From Candidatus Nitrospira kreftii (GTDB lineage: Bacteria; Nitrospirota; Nitrospiria; Nitrospirales; Nitrospiraceae), in NCBI GenBank assembly GCA_014058405.1, contig CP047423.1:1860001-1924000 (forward strand): 64,000 nucleotides of DNA, given 5' to 3'. Both the position numbers and the translations under genes were made by a program. The notes beneath the pieces were generated by a model. The model did no database searches. It saw nothing but the letters and a program-made list of their open reading frames with translations, and was not told the origin of the DNA. Position 1 is the first letter of the stretch. Every line of letters starts with the position of its first letter. Shown in pieces: positions 1 through 9,283 of the stretch.

Positions 1-1170
1 ATTTCTCCTGACGAAACAGAAGCTTCACAAGAGAGCGAAGATGTTGACCCAAACCTGGTCCCCTTGGAGCCCGAGCTGGAACCAGAGCTGACGGCCTCAC
101 CAACTGATGCGCCCAAAGAGGAATCGGTTGAGCCAGTTGAGAGTGCTGAGAGTAAGGGAAGTCAAGGCACCGCGTATAACATTCCGGTCGTTATCGATCA
201 GACCGTCCAAAGCCACATTCGTTTCTTTAACACGTCAATTCGAGACCGATTTGAACAGTGGCTTCTGCGTCTCAATCGTTATCGCCCGTTAGTCGAAGAT
301 ATCTTCGCCGAGTTCGACCTTCCTAGCGATCTTGTGCATCTGTCTCTTGTCGAAAGTGGCTTCAACCCCTATGCCTATTCTCGAGCAAAAGCGACTGGGC
401 CATGGCAGTTTATGAAAGGAACTGGAAAGATCTACGGGTTGCGCATTGATCATTACGTGGACGAACGGCGAGACCCCATTAAGTCCACGATTGCAGCAGC
501 CCGCTACCTAAGGGACTTGTACGACCTGTTTGGGACGTGGCCCTTGGCGATGGCAGCGTATAACGCAGGGGAAGGCAAGGTACAGCGCGCGCTCACTAAG
601 GCCCAGGCGGAATCATTTTCAGAGATTTCGAGAACGAAACTGATTCGAGGGGAGACCAAGCAATATGTCCCGCGCATCATGGCTGCCACGATTATTGCGC
701 GGAACCTCGAGCAGTACGGATTCAACCAAGTACCGGTCGCTCCTCATGAGTTTGAAGAAGTTGTCGTGACACGCCCGTTACATTTCCGGGCCATCTCCAA
801 CGTAACGGGTATTCCATACAGCGAACTTCGATTACTGAATCCTGAACTTCGTCGGGACGCGACGCCTCCCGACGATACAGCCTATCATTTGAAAGTTCCG
901 GTCGGGACAAGCGCCAAAGTGTTAAAGTTGCTCGATCGAGTTCCAACCTACAAGTTTCCTCCCCAGCGGACTCAGGTCCGGCAAACTCGGCAAGTTCGGA
1001 CTACTCGACCGGGCAAGGCTGGCTCTTCCGGCTGGTATCGAGTTCAGGGGGGAGATACGCTTGAGAAGATTTCCCGCCGGTTCGGTATTCCTATTCGGAC
1101 TCTGAAAGCCCGCAACAACCTTTCCAGTAGCCTCATTCGAGCTGGTGATCTTCTTAATATCGCCCGATAG
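1..1170 (+). CDS. Lytic murein transglycosylase with LysM domain (MltD-like), 5' partial
   Basis: This enzyme cleaves glycosidic bonds of peptidoglycan in the periplasm. The reading frame is open back to base 1, so the true start and signal sequence lie before the window; a TTG at 64 is only an internal codon. A goose-type SLT domain is visible, with the catalytic glutamate in LVESGFNP (about bases 346-370), followed by ATGPWQFM and the AAYNAGEG motif. The C-terminus carries a LysM peptidoglycan-binding repeat (YRVQGGDTLEKISRRFGIP, about 1038-1165). The order acidic linker, SLT, LysM is typical of MltD, although MltD often has two or more LysM repeats and I see one clear repeat plus a degenerate one near 780-900. 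It is convergent with the TPR gene downstream. Confidence 0.9.
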   Translation: MSPDETEASQESEDVDPNLVPLEPELEPELTASPTDAPKEESVEPVESAESKGSQGTAYNIPVVIDQTVQSHIRFFNTSIRDRFEQWLLRLNRYRPLVEDIFAEFDLPSDLVHLSLVESGFNPYAYSRAKATGPWQFMKGTGKIYGLRIDHYVDERRDPIKSTIAAARYLRDLYDLFGTWPLAMAAYNAGEGKVQRALTKAQAESFSEISRTKLIRGETKQYVPRIMAATIIARNLEQYGFNQVPVAPHEFEEVVVTRPLHFRAISNVTGIPYSELRLLNPELRRDATPPDDTAYHLKVPVGTSAKVLKLLDRVPTYKFPPQRTQVRQTRQVRTTRPGKAGSSGWYRVQGGDTLEKISRRFGIPIRTLKARNNLSSSLIRAGDLLNIAR

Positions 1171-1240
1171 TCGATGATAAATCATGAAGAAGGTACGAGG
1201 GCGGCTGTCGTCCGTCCTCCGTCTGCTTCAAGAGAGCGCT

Positions 1241-2008
1241 CTATGGCTTGGAGGGTGCTGACAGATTAGGAGCTGAAGTGGTTGTAGAGGGCTCTGAAGC
1301 TTTTTTTGCCTCTAGGACTTTCACGCGCACCGCAGCTTCGCTCGTCAAGGGAGAATCAGGGTACGTTTTGATCAGATCTTGGTAATGCTTGAGTGCCTCG
1401 TCGGGCTTTGAACGGTTTTCTTCCAGCCTCGCCAATTCAAAAATCGCATAGTCACGGTTCAGTGCCCCTGGGATCTCAAGTATTGCCGAGTAGGTCTTGG
1501 CTGCTTGGTCAACGTCCCCTTTTAACAGGTATGTGTACCCTAGTTTTTGATGGACGAGGCCGAGGAGCGAAACATTTGATCCGTATGTCGAAATAAACCG
1601 TTTGTACGATTCAATAGCAGCGTCGAGATTGTTAGACTGGAGGAAGGCATTTCCCAGACTAAATTGTGCCAGTGGGGCCGTCGGCGTTCTCGGATACTCT
1701 TCCAATACCCTTTTGTAGAGCGCAATCGCTTCATTCAGGTTGGCTTCCGCTTTCTTCGGATCATTACCTGGTCGGGTAAAGAGATGCAGCGTGGCCTCCC
1801 GTTCGAGTTCTTGGGCCTTACTGGCATTTTGCGACTCATACCAAAAGATTCCCCATATTCCCCCAACCGTGAGCAACAGGAGAATGAATCCTACGATGAT
1901 GGACCATCGATAGTGTTTTAGTCCGAGCACCCAGTGCTCAAGTCCACTCACAAGATGGGCTTCATCGACCGGCAACGTTCGTGGGGGTACTTTAATTCGG
2001 TAAGACAT
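1241..2008 (-). CDS. Membrane-anchored TPR protein (YfgM-like)
   Basis: A 255-residue protein with one membrane segment at about residues 35-57 (WSIIVGFILLLLTVGGIWGI). A periplasmic tetratricopeptide region follows, with several helical repeats such as APLAQFSLGNAFLQSNNLDAAIESY. The short cytoplasmic N-terminus, single helix and TPR tail match the YfgM/TPR_21 architecture, a family linked to the Sec translocon and envelope protein quality control. The C-terminal 20 residues are Ser/Pro/Thr rich. That it is the YfgM orthologue is inferred from architecture only. Confidence 0.7.
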   Translation of the reverse strand: MSYRIKVPPRTLPVDEAHLVSGLEHWVLGLKHYRWSIIVGFILLLLTVGGIWGIFWYESQNASKAQELEREATLHLFTRPGNDPKKAEANLNEAIALYKRVLEEYPRTPTAPLAQFSLGNAFLQSNNLDAAIESYKRFISTYGSNVSLLGLVHQKLGYTYLLKGDVDQAAKTYSAILEIPGALNRDYAIFELARLEENRSKPDEALKHYQDLIKTYPDSPLTSEAAVRVKVLEAKKASEPSTTTSAPNLSAPSKP

Positions 2009-2151
2009 GAGGATCTATCACATCATTAAGAGAATGGTTAATAACCGACTTTCTGCTGCTGAACCGTTGCTTTATACTAGGGATGAATTTCCATTGTCAA
2101 TGCGACCGGATCCGCTACACGGATAAGTAAAGCATACTGGAATGTGACGTC

Positions 2152-3327
2152 ATGGTCGGGATCAACGTATTTCGAGAAAAACTACAACAGCTCTCTGCCC
2201 TGGCGTTGCGTAGATCCCTGGTACCGTTGGAGTCGGCTACCGGAGCGACTATCCAGTATGGAGGACGTGAGGTCATCTTACTATCCTCCAATGATTACCT
2301 AGGCCTCTCGAACCATCCTGAGGTTGTGCGCGCCGCAATTACGGCGACGGAACGGTATGGTGTGGGGTCCGGCGGTTCACGATTAGTCAGCGGGACGTTA
2401 CCTCCCCATACGCACCTGGAGACGACTCTTGCGAGGTTTAAAGGAACGGAAGCCGCCCTGCTGTTTGGGGCCGGTTACATCGCAAACCTTGGAATTATTC
2501 CGACCCTGATTGGGAGTGGTGGTCTTATCCTGGCTGATCGGTTGTGCCATGCCAGCGTGATCGATGCCTGTCGATTGAGCCAGGCAGACTTTCGAGTCTT
2601 TCACCATGGCGATTGCCATCATGTTGAGTCGTTACTTCGACGCCGTACGACGGATCGCCCCACGCTCATCATCACCGAAGGGGTATTCAGTATGGACGGC
2701 GATCTTGCCCCTTTGCCTGACCTGGTCTCGCTTGCCGAACGATATGGGGCAACGGTATATGTCGATGACGCGCATGGAACCGGTATCATGGGAGCAACCG
2801 GCCGAGGCACTGTTGAGCACTTTGGTTTGGAGCGCCGGATCCCCTTTCATATGGGCACACTGAGCAAGGCCCTAGGCAGCCATGGCGCGTTCCTTGTGGG
2901 GCCGAATGATCTCGTTCAATACATGATCAATGTAACTCGTCCGTTCATCTTTGCAACCGCGCTTCCGCCTGCAGTCGCCGCGGCTTCGTCGGCTGCATTA
3001 ACAGTCATTGATCAGGAACCAGAACGCCGGGCTCGGTTGTGGTCGAATCGACAACGCTTCCTCGACGGGCTAAAGAACCTCGGTTGTCGTCTTACGCCGA
3101 CCGACAGTCCTATTCTACCGGTTCTGATTGGTGATCCCGTTGCCGCATCAACCTTTGCAGAACGCCTACTCGCTCTTGGAGTGTATGCCACAGCCATTCG
3201 CCCCCCGACGGTTCCTGATGGAACAAGTCGGATCCGCTTCACCGTGACATCGGAGCATACGACTGATCAGATCGACGAGGCTCTCAACGCGCTCCGTATC
3301 GCGATTCGTGAAACCGGTCTTGTCTAA
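2152..3327 (+). CDS. bioF: 8-amino-7-oxononanoate synthase
   Basis: A PLP-dependent alpha-oxoamine synthase that condenses pimeloyl-ACP/CoA with L-alanine in biotin synthesis. The 391-residue length is normal. Family motifs are visible: LLSSNDYLGLSNHP near the N-terminus, GSGGSRLVSGT, the DDAHGTG cofactor motif around residue 205, and the PLP lysine in GTLSKALGSHG at about residue 239. Related enzymes (KBL, HemA) share the fold, but the N-terminal pattern and length fit BioF. No other biotin genes are in the window, so it appears to stand alone. Confidence 0.9.
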   Translation: MVGINVFREKLQQLSALALRRSLVPLESATGATIQYGGREVILLSSNDYLGLSNHPEVVRAAITATERYGVGSGGSRLVSGTLPPHTHLETTLARFKGTEAALLFGAGYIANLGIIPTLIGSGGLILADRLCHASVIDACRLSQADFRVFHHGDCHHVESLLRRRTTDRPTLIITEGVFSMDGDLAPLPDLVSLAERYGATVYVDDAHGTGIMGATGRGTVEHFGLERRIPFHMGTLSKALGSHGAFLVGPNDLVQYMINVTRPFIFATALPPAVAAASSAALTVIDQEPERRARLWSNRQRFLDGLKNLGCRLTPTDSPILPVLIGDPVAASTFAERLLALGVYATAIRPPTVPDGTSRIRFTVTSEHTTDQIDEALNALRIAIRETGLV

Positions 3328-3446
3328 TTCTCACTGCGCTGGTTCGCATCTTCTGCCTATTTTCTTGCTTTCCCGATTCGCTATGGCATGATGCCCTGGA
3401 GACATTCGCCTCACACACAACCCATAACACTAGAGGATCACGGGCG

Positions 3447-4505
3447 ATGGATATATCCAAGCTGCTCACGTTTTCTGTTAAAGAGGGTGCCTCCGATTGT
3501 CATATCAGCGCCAGTGAGCCCCCGATGATTCGCATTCATGGGGATTTGAAAAAGCTCGATCACCCTCCCCTGACTCCCGATGAAACGCACGCCCTTATCT
3601 ATGACATGATGAACGATTCGCAACGAAAAAACTTCGAGGAAAAACGAGAATGCGACTTCTCCTTCGAGCTTGGGGATATCGCCCGTTTCCGGGTCAACGT
3701 GTTTGTTCAGCAGCGAGGGCTGGGAGCGGTCTTTCGGAATATTCCGACCACCATTCTTCCGCTGGAAAAGTTGGGAATGCCGCCCATTCTGCGGCAACTG
3801 TGCGATAAGGAAAAGGGATTGATTCTCGTGACGGGGCCGACCGGTTCCGGAAAGTCCACCACCCTTGCCGCGATGGTGGACTACCTGAACAGCACCTTTG
3901 AAGGCCACATCATCACCATCGAAGATCCGATCGAGTTCGTCCATAAATCCAAGAAGTGCTTGGTCAATCAACGGGAGCTTGGCGTCCACACCCTCTCGTT
4001 CGCCAATGCTCTGAAGTCGGCGCTCCGCGAAGATCCTGACATCGTGCTCGTGGGCGAAATGCGAGATCTTGAAACGATCCAACTGGCCTTGACTGCGGCG
4101 GAAACCGGACATTTAGTCTTCGGGACACTCCATACATCGAGCGCTCCGAAGACGATCGACCGCATCATTGATGCATTTCCCCCGGCGCAGCAAGCCCAAA
4201 TTCGGACCCAGCTTTCGGAGGCATTGGAAGCCGTGCTCACACAAACACTGTTGAAGAAAAAGACCGGTGGACGTGTCGCGGCATTGGAAATCATGGTTGC
4301 GACCACAGCGGTCCGAAATCTTATTCGCGAAGCGAAGCTCCATCAAATTCCAGGAATTATGCAGGCCAGCCAAAAAGACGGCATGCAAACGATGGATATG
4401 GCGTTGCTTGACCTTGCGACACGTGGAGTTGTGCATAAGGCTGAAGCACAATCGCGAAGCATGAACCCCAACCTGTTCGGGACACCGGTGGCAGGAGCTG
4501 CGTAG
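3447..4505 (+). CDS. pilT: Type IV pilus retraction ATPase PilT
   Basis: A cytoplasmic hexameric ATPase that powers retraction of type IV pili (twitching motility). It has 352 residues, the usual PilT length. The N-terminal PAS-like part begins with DISKLLTFSVKEGASDCHIS. Walker A is GPTGSGKST, followed by the Asp box ITIEDPIEFVH, Walker B DIVLVGEMRD, the His box GHLVFGTLHTSSA, and the C-terminal AIRNLIRE-like motif (AVRNLIREAK). A second paralogue follows 27 bases downstream, giving a pilT-pilU-like pair transcribed together. Confidence 0.93.
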   Translation: MDISKLLTFSVKEGASDCHISASEPPMIRIHGDLKKLDHPPLTPDETHALIYDMMNDSQRKNFEEKRECDFSFELGDIARFRVNVFVQQRGLGAVFRNIPTTILPLEKLGMPPILRQLCDKEKGLILVTGPTGSGKSTTLAAMVDYLNSTFEGHIITIEDPIEFVHKSKKCLVNQRELGVHTLSFANALKSALREDPDIVLVGEMRDLETIQLALTAAETGHLVFGTLHTSSAPKTIDRIIDAFPPAQQAQIRTQLSEALEAVLTQTLLKKKTGGRVAALEIMVATTAVRNLIREAKLHQIPGIMQASQKDGMQTMDMALLDLATRGVVHKAEAQSRSMNPNLFGTPVAGAA

Positions 4506-4532
4506 AAGCAGGTACACAGGCGGAGTATTATC

Positions 4533-5708
4533 ATGGATGTCCGAAGTCTCCTCAAGGTCATGGTGGATCAAGAATCGTCGGACTTGTACTTAACCGTCGA
4601 TGCCCCACCGATTTACCGAATTCATGGGCTCACGCAGCAAACCGATGCCTCGCCGTTTACCAATGAACAGCTTGAGGCGCTGGCCCTGGCGCTCATGCGA
4701 GGTCAGCAGCGGAGCGAATTCGAAGAAAAGATGGAGATGAACCTTGCGCTCTACTACAAAGAGTTGGGGCGTTTCCGTGTGAACATCTTCAGACAAAAAG
4801 GCAATGTCGGACTAGTCTTTCGCCATATCAAAGCCGAGATTCAGACCGTCGAGCAATTACAGCTTCCTCCGATCATCAAAGATATTGCGATGACCAAGCG
4901 CGGCCTCGTACTTGTGGTAGGCGCGACCGGTTCCGGTAAATCTACCTCACTGGCGGCCATGATCGACCATCGCAACACCATCCATCAGGGTCATATCATT
5001 ACCGTGGAGGACCCGATCGAGTTTGTCCATCAACACAAAAAATCGATCATCACGCAACGCGAAGTCGGGTTCGACACCTTGACCTTCCAGAATGCGCTCA
5101 AGAATACTCTCCGGCAGGCACCGGATGTGATTCTGATCGGTGAGGTGCGCGATACGGAAACGATGGAAGCCGCGATTACCTTTGCCGAAACCGGGCACCT
5201 CTGCATCGGGACACTCCACTCGAATAACGCGAACCAAGCGATCGAACGGATCATGAATTTTTTCCCGGTTGAGCGCCATGCCCAGATCTATTTGCAGCTT
5301 TCGTTGAATCTGCGCGCCATCATTTCCCAGCGACTTATCCCATCAGTTGACGGCAGGCGGGTGCCCGCGTTGGAGATCATGTTGGATACGCCGCGGATCA
5401 AGGACCTCATCAAGAAGGCCGAAGTTGACATTTTGAAGGAGGCCATGGAGCAGGGTGTAGACGAGGGTTGTCAAACCTTCGATTACGTGCTGTTCCAATT
5501 GTATAAGGCGAACAAGATTACACTGGAGCAGGCGCTGATCAACGCGGATAGCGCGAACAATCTTCGTCTTAAAATCAAACTTGAGGGACTCAAAGGTGAC
5601 GACGCGGTGAACGCGTTGCTCGATAAGCAAATGGGAGCGCAGGAGACAGACGCCTTTAAGATTCAGGGTGCTGGTTCTGGGAACGTCACTCCGATACGCA
5701 AGCGATAG
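4533..5708 (+). CDS. PilT/PilU-family twitching ATPase paralogue
   Basis: Second ATPase of the PilT family (391 residues). It has Walker A GATGSGKST, Asp box TVEDPIEFVHQ, Walker B DVILIGEVRD and His box GHLCIGTLHSNNA. The C-terminus is longer than in PilT and diverges, ending in a Gly/Pro/Arg tail. This is typical of PilU, the accessory retraction motor that works together with PilT. The tandem arrangement supports PilU, but the name rests on context rather than on a diagnostic residue. It ends 18 bases before the convergent cytochrome gene. Confidence 0.85.
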   Translation: MDVRSLLKVMVDQESSDLYLTVDAPPIYRIHGLTQQTDASPFTNEQLEALALALMRGQQRSEFEEKMEMNLALYYKELGRFRVNIFRQKGNVGLVFRHIKAEIQTVEQLQLPPIIKDIAMTKRGLVLVVGATGSGKSTSLAAMIDHRNTIHQGHIITVEDPIEFVHQHKKSIITQREVGFDTLTFQNALKNTLRQAPDVILIGEVRDTETMEAAITFAETGHLCIGTLHSNNANQAIERIMNFFPVERHAQIYLQLSLNLRAIISQRLIPSVDGRRVPALEIMLDTPRIKDLIKKAEVDILKEAMEQGVDEGCQTFDYVLFQLYKANKITLEQALINADSANNLRLKIKLEGLKGDDAVNALLDKQMGAQETDAFKIQGAGSGNVTPIRKR

Positions 5709-5726
5709 TTTTCGCCCGCCGAACTG

Positions 5727-6212
5727 TCAGGAAGACAGATCAGCCTCAGTTTGGCGTTCAAGATACGCCGCGATCTTTTCAAGGGCCAGCGCACTCAGCT
5801 TCGATCCATACCAACTCGGCATCGTGTGTTCCGGGTACCCATGTGCGACAAATTGCTGCGGCTCCAGCACAGACTCGACAATGTAATCGTGCACGGACTT
5901 GGCATTCCCGTGATACGTGGGATCGTTGAGTCGCTCTAGACCGGTCGTGCCGAGTACTAAGGGAGGACCCACTCGACCGTTGGCACCAGGTATTCCAGGA
6001 ATGATATGGCAGACTGCACAGCCAGCTTGAGTAAAAATATCGACGACGGGTTCATCACCCGTAACCAACGGAATCGTTTCCGGTGTGAGGGTGGGAGGCG
6101 CTGAGTGACCGGGTGTCTGTTTGGAGACTGGAGGCTCACGAAGTGCCCAAACAGCCGATAATGCAACTAGTCCGATGGCCATCCAGACAACGAGCGGGTC
6201 CCGTGTGCGCAT
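5727..6212 (-). CDS. Small membrane-anchored c-type cytochrome
   Basis: A 161-residue protein with an N-terminal hydrophobic anchor (about residues 8-23), a Pro/Thr-rich linker and a single haem c domain. The haem site is CAVCH at about residues 65-69. A methionine ligand is likely in EHTMPSWYG near the C-terminus. It probably faces the periplasm as a one-electron carrier; the partner is unknown. Its placement downstream of the YidB-like gene with a hairpin between them suggests separate transcription. Confidence 0.85.
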   Translation of the reverse strand: MRTRDPLVVWMAIGLVALSAVWALREPPVSKQTPGHSAPPTLTPETIPLVTGDEPVVDIFTQAGCAVCHIIPGIPGANGRVGPPLVLGTTGLERLNDPTYHGNAKSVHDYIVESVLEPQQFVAHGYPEHTMPSWYGSKLSALALEKIAAYLERQTEADLSS

Positions 6213-6230
6213 ACTGGGGTTTGAGGTGAA

Positions 6231-6263
6231 GGGGAAAGCGTAAGCGTAAGCGTACGCTTTTCC
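6231..6263 (-). terminator. Imperfect inverted repeat between yidB-like and cytochrome genes
   Basis: The sequence GGAAAGCGTA is followed by repeats of GCGTAA and then TACGCTTTTCC, giving a roughly 10-bp stem around a short loop. It directly follows the stop codon of the leftward YidB-like gene. There is no clear T-run, so termination is possible but not shown; it may be a simple hexamer repeat that happens to fold. Confidence 0.4.
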
Positions 6264-6674
6264 TCAGGCGCCCATCTTCCCTTGAACTAGTTTCATGAGC
6301 TGATCGAGCCCACTCGCTTCGACCTTCCCGTCGGGTGTCAGTCTATCGATAAGATCTGGAAGGAGGCCAGCGAGTTGTGAGCTCGCTGCGTCGGAGGAGA
6401 GTCCTGCTTTCCCGGCAAGTTGATTGAGAAGATCACCTCCTAGGCCCTGTTCAATCTGGCTTGGCGTTGCCGGCAAATTCCGCCCTGTGCTCACCCATGA
6501 GTTGATGAGTTCGCCGAGCCCGTTCTTCTGGAATGCCTGGACGACACCAGTCAGTCCCCCAATCCCACTATCCTTCCCAAGGAGAGCAATCATGGCCTGT
6601 ATAAGCGGATTCTGAACGCTTTGGCCTCCCATCAATCCCCCCGCTGCTTGCCCCAATTGATCCATCAATCCCAT
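6264..6674 (-). CDS. YidB-like DUF937 family protein
   Basis: A 136-residue protein rich in Gly, Leu and Gln, beginning MGLMDQLGQAAGGLMGGQ. It contains the DUF937/YidB signature: a helix with NPLIQAMIALLG, then GLGELINSWVSTGRNLPATPSQIEQGLG, where the N-x-W-x-x-T-G-x-N-x-P-x-x-P pattern is diagnostic. The start is supported by AAGGAG about seven bases upstream. Family function is not established. An unlinked gene with its own short upstream region. Confidence 0.8.
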   Translation of the reverse strand: MGLMDQLGQAAGGLMGGQSVQNPLIQAMIALLGKDSGIGGLTGVVQAFQKNGLGELINSWVSTGRNLPATPSQIEQGLGGDLLNQLAGKAGLSSDAASSQLAGLLPDLIDRLTPDGKVEASGLDQLMKLVQGKMGA

Positions 6675-7017
6675 GATCAGCTCCTTCGTGTGGACGTGAC
6701 GTTAGGTCGGACCTTCATTGTCGCACTGTATTTCCTTAAGGCATCTACCATATGTCCCATGGGCAGTCCAACTGTCAACCCCCATGTCAGGGCAATCTTC
6801 GGTGAGCGAATGCACGAACTCAACTACCCTGTCCAATGAATCAATTTTCGGAGTGACACGGATATCAACAAGGTAAGAGTCGTAAGGGAACAGGAGTAGC
6901 TATAAAGGAATATGAAGATGCACAGAATCTGGTACAGATGAAATGTCGGGCCATGGTGATGAGGAGAGCTATGCATCACCAAAACTTTTGGTATGATGTC
7001 TCGAAGGAGTCACGAGC
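6675..7017. other. Intergenic region between divergent genes
   Basis: 343 bases between the leftward YidB-like gene and the rightward beta-barrel gene. It must contain both promoters. A good ribosome site (GAAGGAG) lies about nine bases before the ATG at 7018. I see no further structured element or convincing small gene. Confidence 0.6.
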
Positions 7018-7662
7018 ATGCCACAAAAAAACCGGTCGATGGTCGGTACAGCTCTTGCGGTACTTTTATGCATCGCGTTCAACGGTTCCCCTCCCGCTTC
7101 CGCGGAAACCTATGTTGCCGGAACGGCGGGAGTGAACTTTGCGGATCGTATCAACAGCATTGCAGGAACGGGTTCTCAGGCTGGAGTGCCAGGTCCTTTT
7201 GCTGACTTTGACTTGCAGAACTCAATCACCTATGGGGCTAAGGTCGGATATTTTCCCGGGCACAGTTGGTATGGCATCGAGGGTGAAGTGTTGCATACGA
7301 CACCACACATCAAGCAGCTGGATACCGACCCAGGTATCCATATGAGGGTGACCACCGTCGGAGCCAATTTCATCGCTCGGTACCCCGGCCGAACGCTTCA
7401 GCCTTACATCGGCGCCGGCATAGGAGCCGCCATCGCCCACATCGGCGATACTCCGACGGTACGAAGCGATTCGGATGTAGCGGCGGCATGGAACGTACTG
7501 GCCGGTCTGCGCGCGTTCATCACGCCAAAAATCGCGGTCTTCGGGGAATACAAGTACACTGGTGCGACGCTCAAGTTCGATCAAGCCTTCGGTGATTTAG
7601 GTGGGTTCAGCGGCAATTACCGCGCACAGCATATCCTTGGTGGGTTGTCCTATCACTTCTAG
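7018..7662 (+). CDS. Outer-membrane beta-barrel protein (OmpA/OMP_b-brl-like)
   Basis: 214 residues with a Sec signal peptide (hydrophobic core at about residues 8-25, cleavage near PASA-ET). An alternating beta pattern follows: TYGAKVGYFPG, WYGIEGEVLHTTP, RPYIGAGIGAAIAHI-like segments and a terminal ILGGLSYHF. The aromatic C-terminal residue is the usual signal for BAM-dependent outer-membrane insertion. The strands suggest a small 8-stranded barrel. Function unknown; it is the first gene of a run with the Slp lipoprotein 16 bases downstream. Confidence 0.75.
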   Translation: MPQKNRSMVGTALAVLLCIAFNGSPPASAETYVAGTAGVNFADRINSIAGTGSQAGVPGPFADFDLQNSITYGAKVGYFPGHSWYGIEGEVLHTTPHIKQLDTDPGIHMRVTTVGANFIARYPGRTLQPYIGAGIGAAIAHIGDTPTVRSDSDVAAAWNVLAGLRAFITPKIAVFGEYKYTGATLKFDQAFGDLGGFSGNYRAQHILGGLSYHF

Positions 7663-7678
7663 GAGAGGAGAATAACCC

Positions 7679-8404
7679 ATGTCTCGCCTGACGGTGCTCG
7701 CTCCCCTGGTCGGCGCAGCGCTCATGTGTTCAGCCTGTGCAGAATCGATCCATCAAGTCCAGCGTGATACGGAACTTCTGGGTGTTCCTGTCGGGCTAGA
7801 AAGGGAAATCGATACGACCGTCAGTTTTGCGGAGCTGAAGCGAACTCCCAGTGCGTACATCGGGCGAACCGTGATGATCGGTGGCAACGTGATTCGAGCC
7901 AAACGAACAGGAGCAGGAACCGAGTTGGAAGTCTTGCAACTGCCAACCGCAAAAGACGGCATCTTGACAGAGGAACGTCTTCAGTCAGAGGGACGATTCC
8001 TGGCTGTTCGAGAAGCATTCCTCGACCCAGCCAGCCTGCCGGAAGGAACGCCTATTACTGTGATCGGCACCGTGACAGGTGAGACGACGAGACTGCTGGA
8101 CGAAAGCGACTATACTTACCCGCTTCTTGAGGCGAAACATATCATCGATTGGAACAGTATCGCAGCGAACAGACGAAGGGATCGAAGTCCATACTACGGG
8201 GCCTACTATCCGCCCTATGGGTATAGCGGGTTCTATCCCTATGGCGGGTACGGCAGTCTGTGGGGCCCCTTTGGTGGCTATGGTGGCTACTATGGTGGGC
8301 GTGGATTCTATGGGCCCTTTCGTGGTTTTTCACCAGGGTCACGATCTTTTTCGTCCCCTCCGCCACCTCCTTCGAGTGTTCACCCGCGACTCAGGAGAAG
8401 GTAG
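7679..8404 (+). CDS. Slp-family outer-membrane lipoprotein with Gly/Tyr-rich tail
   Basis: 241 residues. The signal peptide ends in a lipobox (MCSAC) with the modified cysteine at about residue 20. The middle matches the Slp/YeaY family, with SFAELKRTPSAYIGRTVMIGG and the later LPEGTPITVIGTVTGE strand. After about residue 165 the protein changes to a low-complexity tail rich in Tyr, Gly, Pro and Phe, ending in Arg/Pro. Such a tail is not part of classical Slp and may be surface exposed. It lies in a likely operon with the barrel protein upstream. Confidence 0.75.
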   Translation: MSRLTVLAPLVGAALMCSACAESIHQVQRDTELLGVPVGLEREIDTTVSFAELKRTPSAYIGRTVMIGGNVIRAKRTGAGTELEVLQLPTAKDGILTEERLQSEGRFLAVREAFLDPASLPEGTPITVIGTVTGETTRLLDESDYTYPLLEAKHIIDWNSIAANRRRDRSPYYGAYYPPYGYSGFYPYGGYGSLWGPFGGYGGYYGGRGFYGPFRGFSPGSRSFSSPPPPPSSVHPRLRRR

Positions 8405-8479
8405 TGGGAGAGTCCTTCAACTTTTGGTCCCAGAAGGGAGTGTGGTTGCACGGTCGTGAGAGAAGAATATAAGCCTATC

Positions 8480-9190
8480 GTGTCCTTTCTTTCTCGTCGC
8501 GAGGTCCTGGCTCTTCTGGGGGCTACAGGAGCCACCTGCTTGATCGGCGGAAGAGGAGTCGTGGCTCAGGCTCCTTCCGACTCACCCCGCGCCCTCTGCG
8601 TCGTCCGTCCGGAACAGACCGAAGGCCCGTATTTTATCGATGAACAATTGCACCGCTCCGATATTCGCGCGGATCCGACCAATGGGCGGAGCACCCCTGG
8701 AACGCCCTTAGCCTTGACCTTTCAGGTGTCTCGCCTTCGCGCCGGTGAATGCCATCCCTTACCCGATGCTCAAGTGGATGTCTGGCACTGCGATGCGGCG
8801 GGGGTGTATTCAGATGTCCAGGATCCTGGATTCAGTACGGTCGGCCAGAAGTTCTTGCGAGGATATCAGAGGACTGACGCCCGGGGTGAAGCTCGATTCA
8901 TGACAATCTATCCGGGCTGGTACCCCATTCGAACCATACATATCCACTTTAAGATTCGGACGGCACCGAGGGCTCGCCGGAGTTTTGAGTTTACATCGCA
9001 AGTATATTTTCCAGATGAACTGACAGATCGTGTCCAGAGAAGTCTCCCCTACGCTTCGAACGGCTCACGGAGAGTGAGAAATCGGCAGGATTTTATTTTC
9101 CGGCAAGGCGGAGATGCGTTAACGCTGGAACCCGCGGCCACGCACGACGGGTATGCCGCGACTTTTCCGATCGGTCTAGAGTTTGCCTGA
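8480..9190 (+). CDS. Tat-exported intradiol ring-cleavage dioxygenase-like protein
   Basis: Non-haem Fe(III) enzymes of this family open catechol or protocatechuate rings between the hydroxyls. A twin-arginine signal is visible (LSRREVLALLGATG), so the protein is probably exported folded. From the GTG at 8480 the iron ligands line up as Tyr110 (AAGVYS), Tyr148 (PGWYP), His154 and His156 (TIHIHF), all present. An in-frame GTG at 8456 is an alternative start. It follows the Slp gene, possibly co-transcribed. Substrate is unknown; no other aromatic-degradation genes are nearby. Confidence 0.8.
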   Translation: MSFLSRREVLALLGATGATCLIGGRGVVAQAPSDSPRALCVVRPEQTEGPYFIDEQLHRSDIRADPTNGRSTPGTPLALTFQVSRLRAGECHPLPDAQVDVWHCDAAGVYSDVQDPGFSTVGQKFLRGYQRTDARGEARFMTIYPGWYPIRTIHIHFKIRTAPRARRSFEFTSQVYFPDELTDRVQRSLPYASNGSRRVRNRQDFIFRQGGDALTLEPAATHDGYAATFPIGLEFA

Positions 9191-9283
9191 GCATCATCCT
9201 CCAAAATTCTGCTTATTGACTCTCCCTAGTAAATCTCGCTATTCTTCCTCCCCCACAACATCGCTTTCCAGGAGGACCTATCC

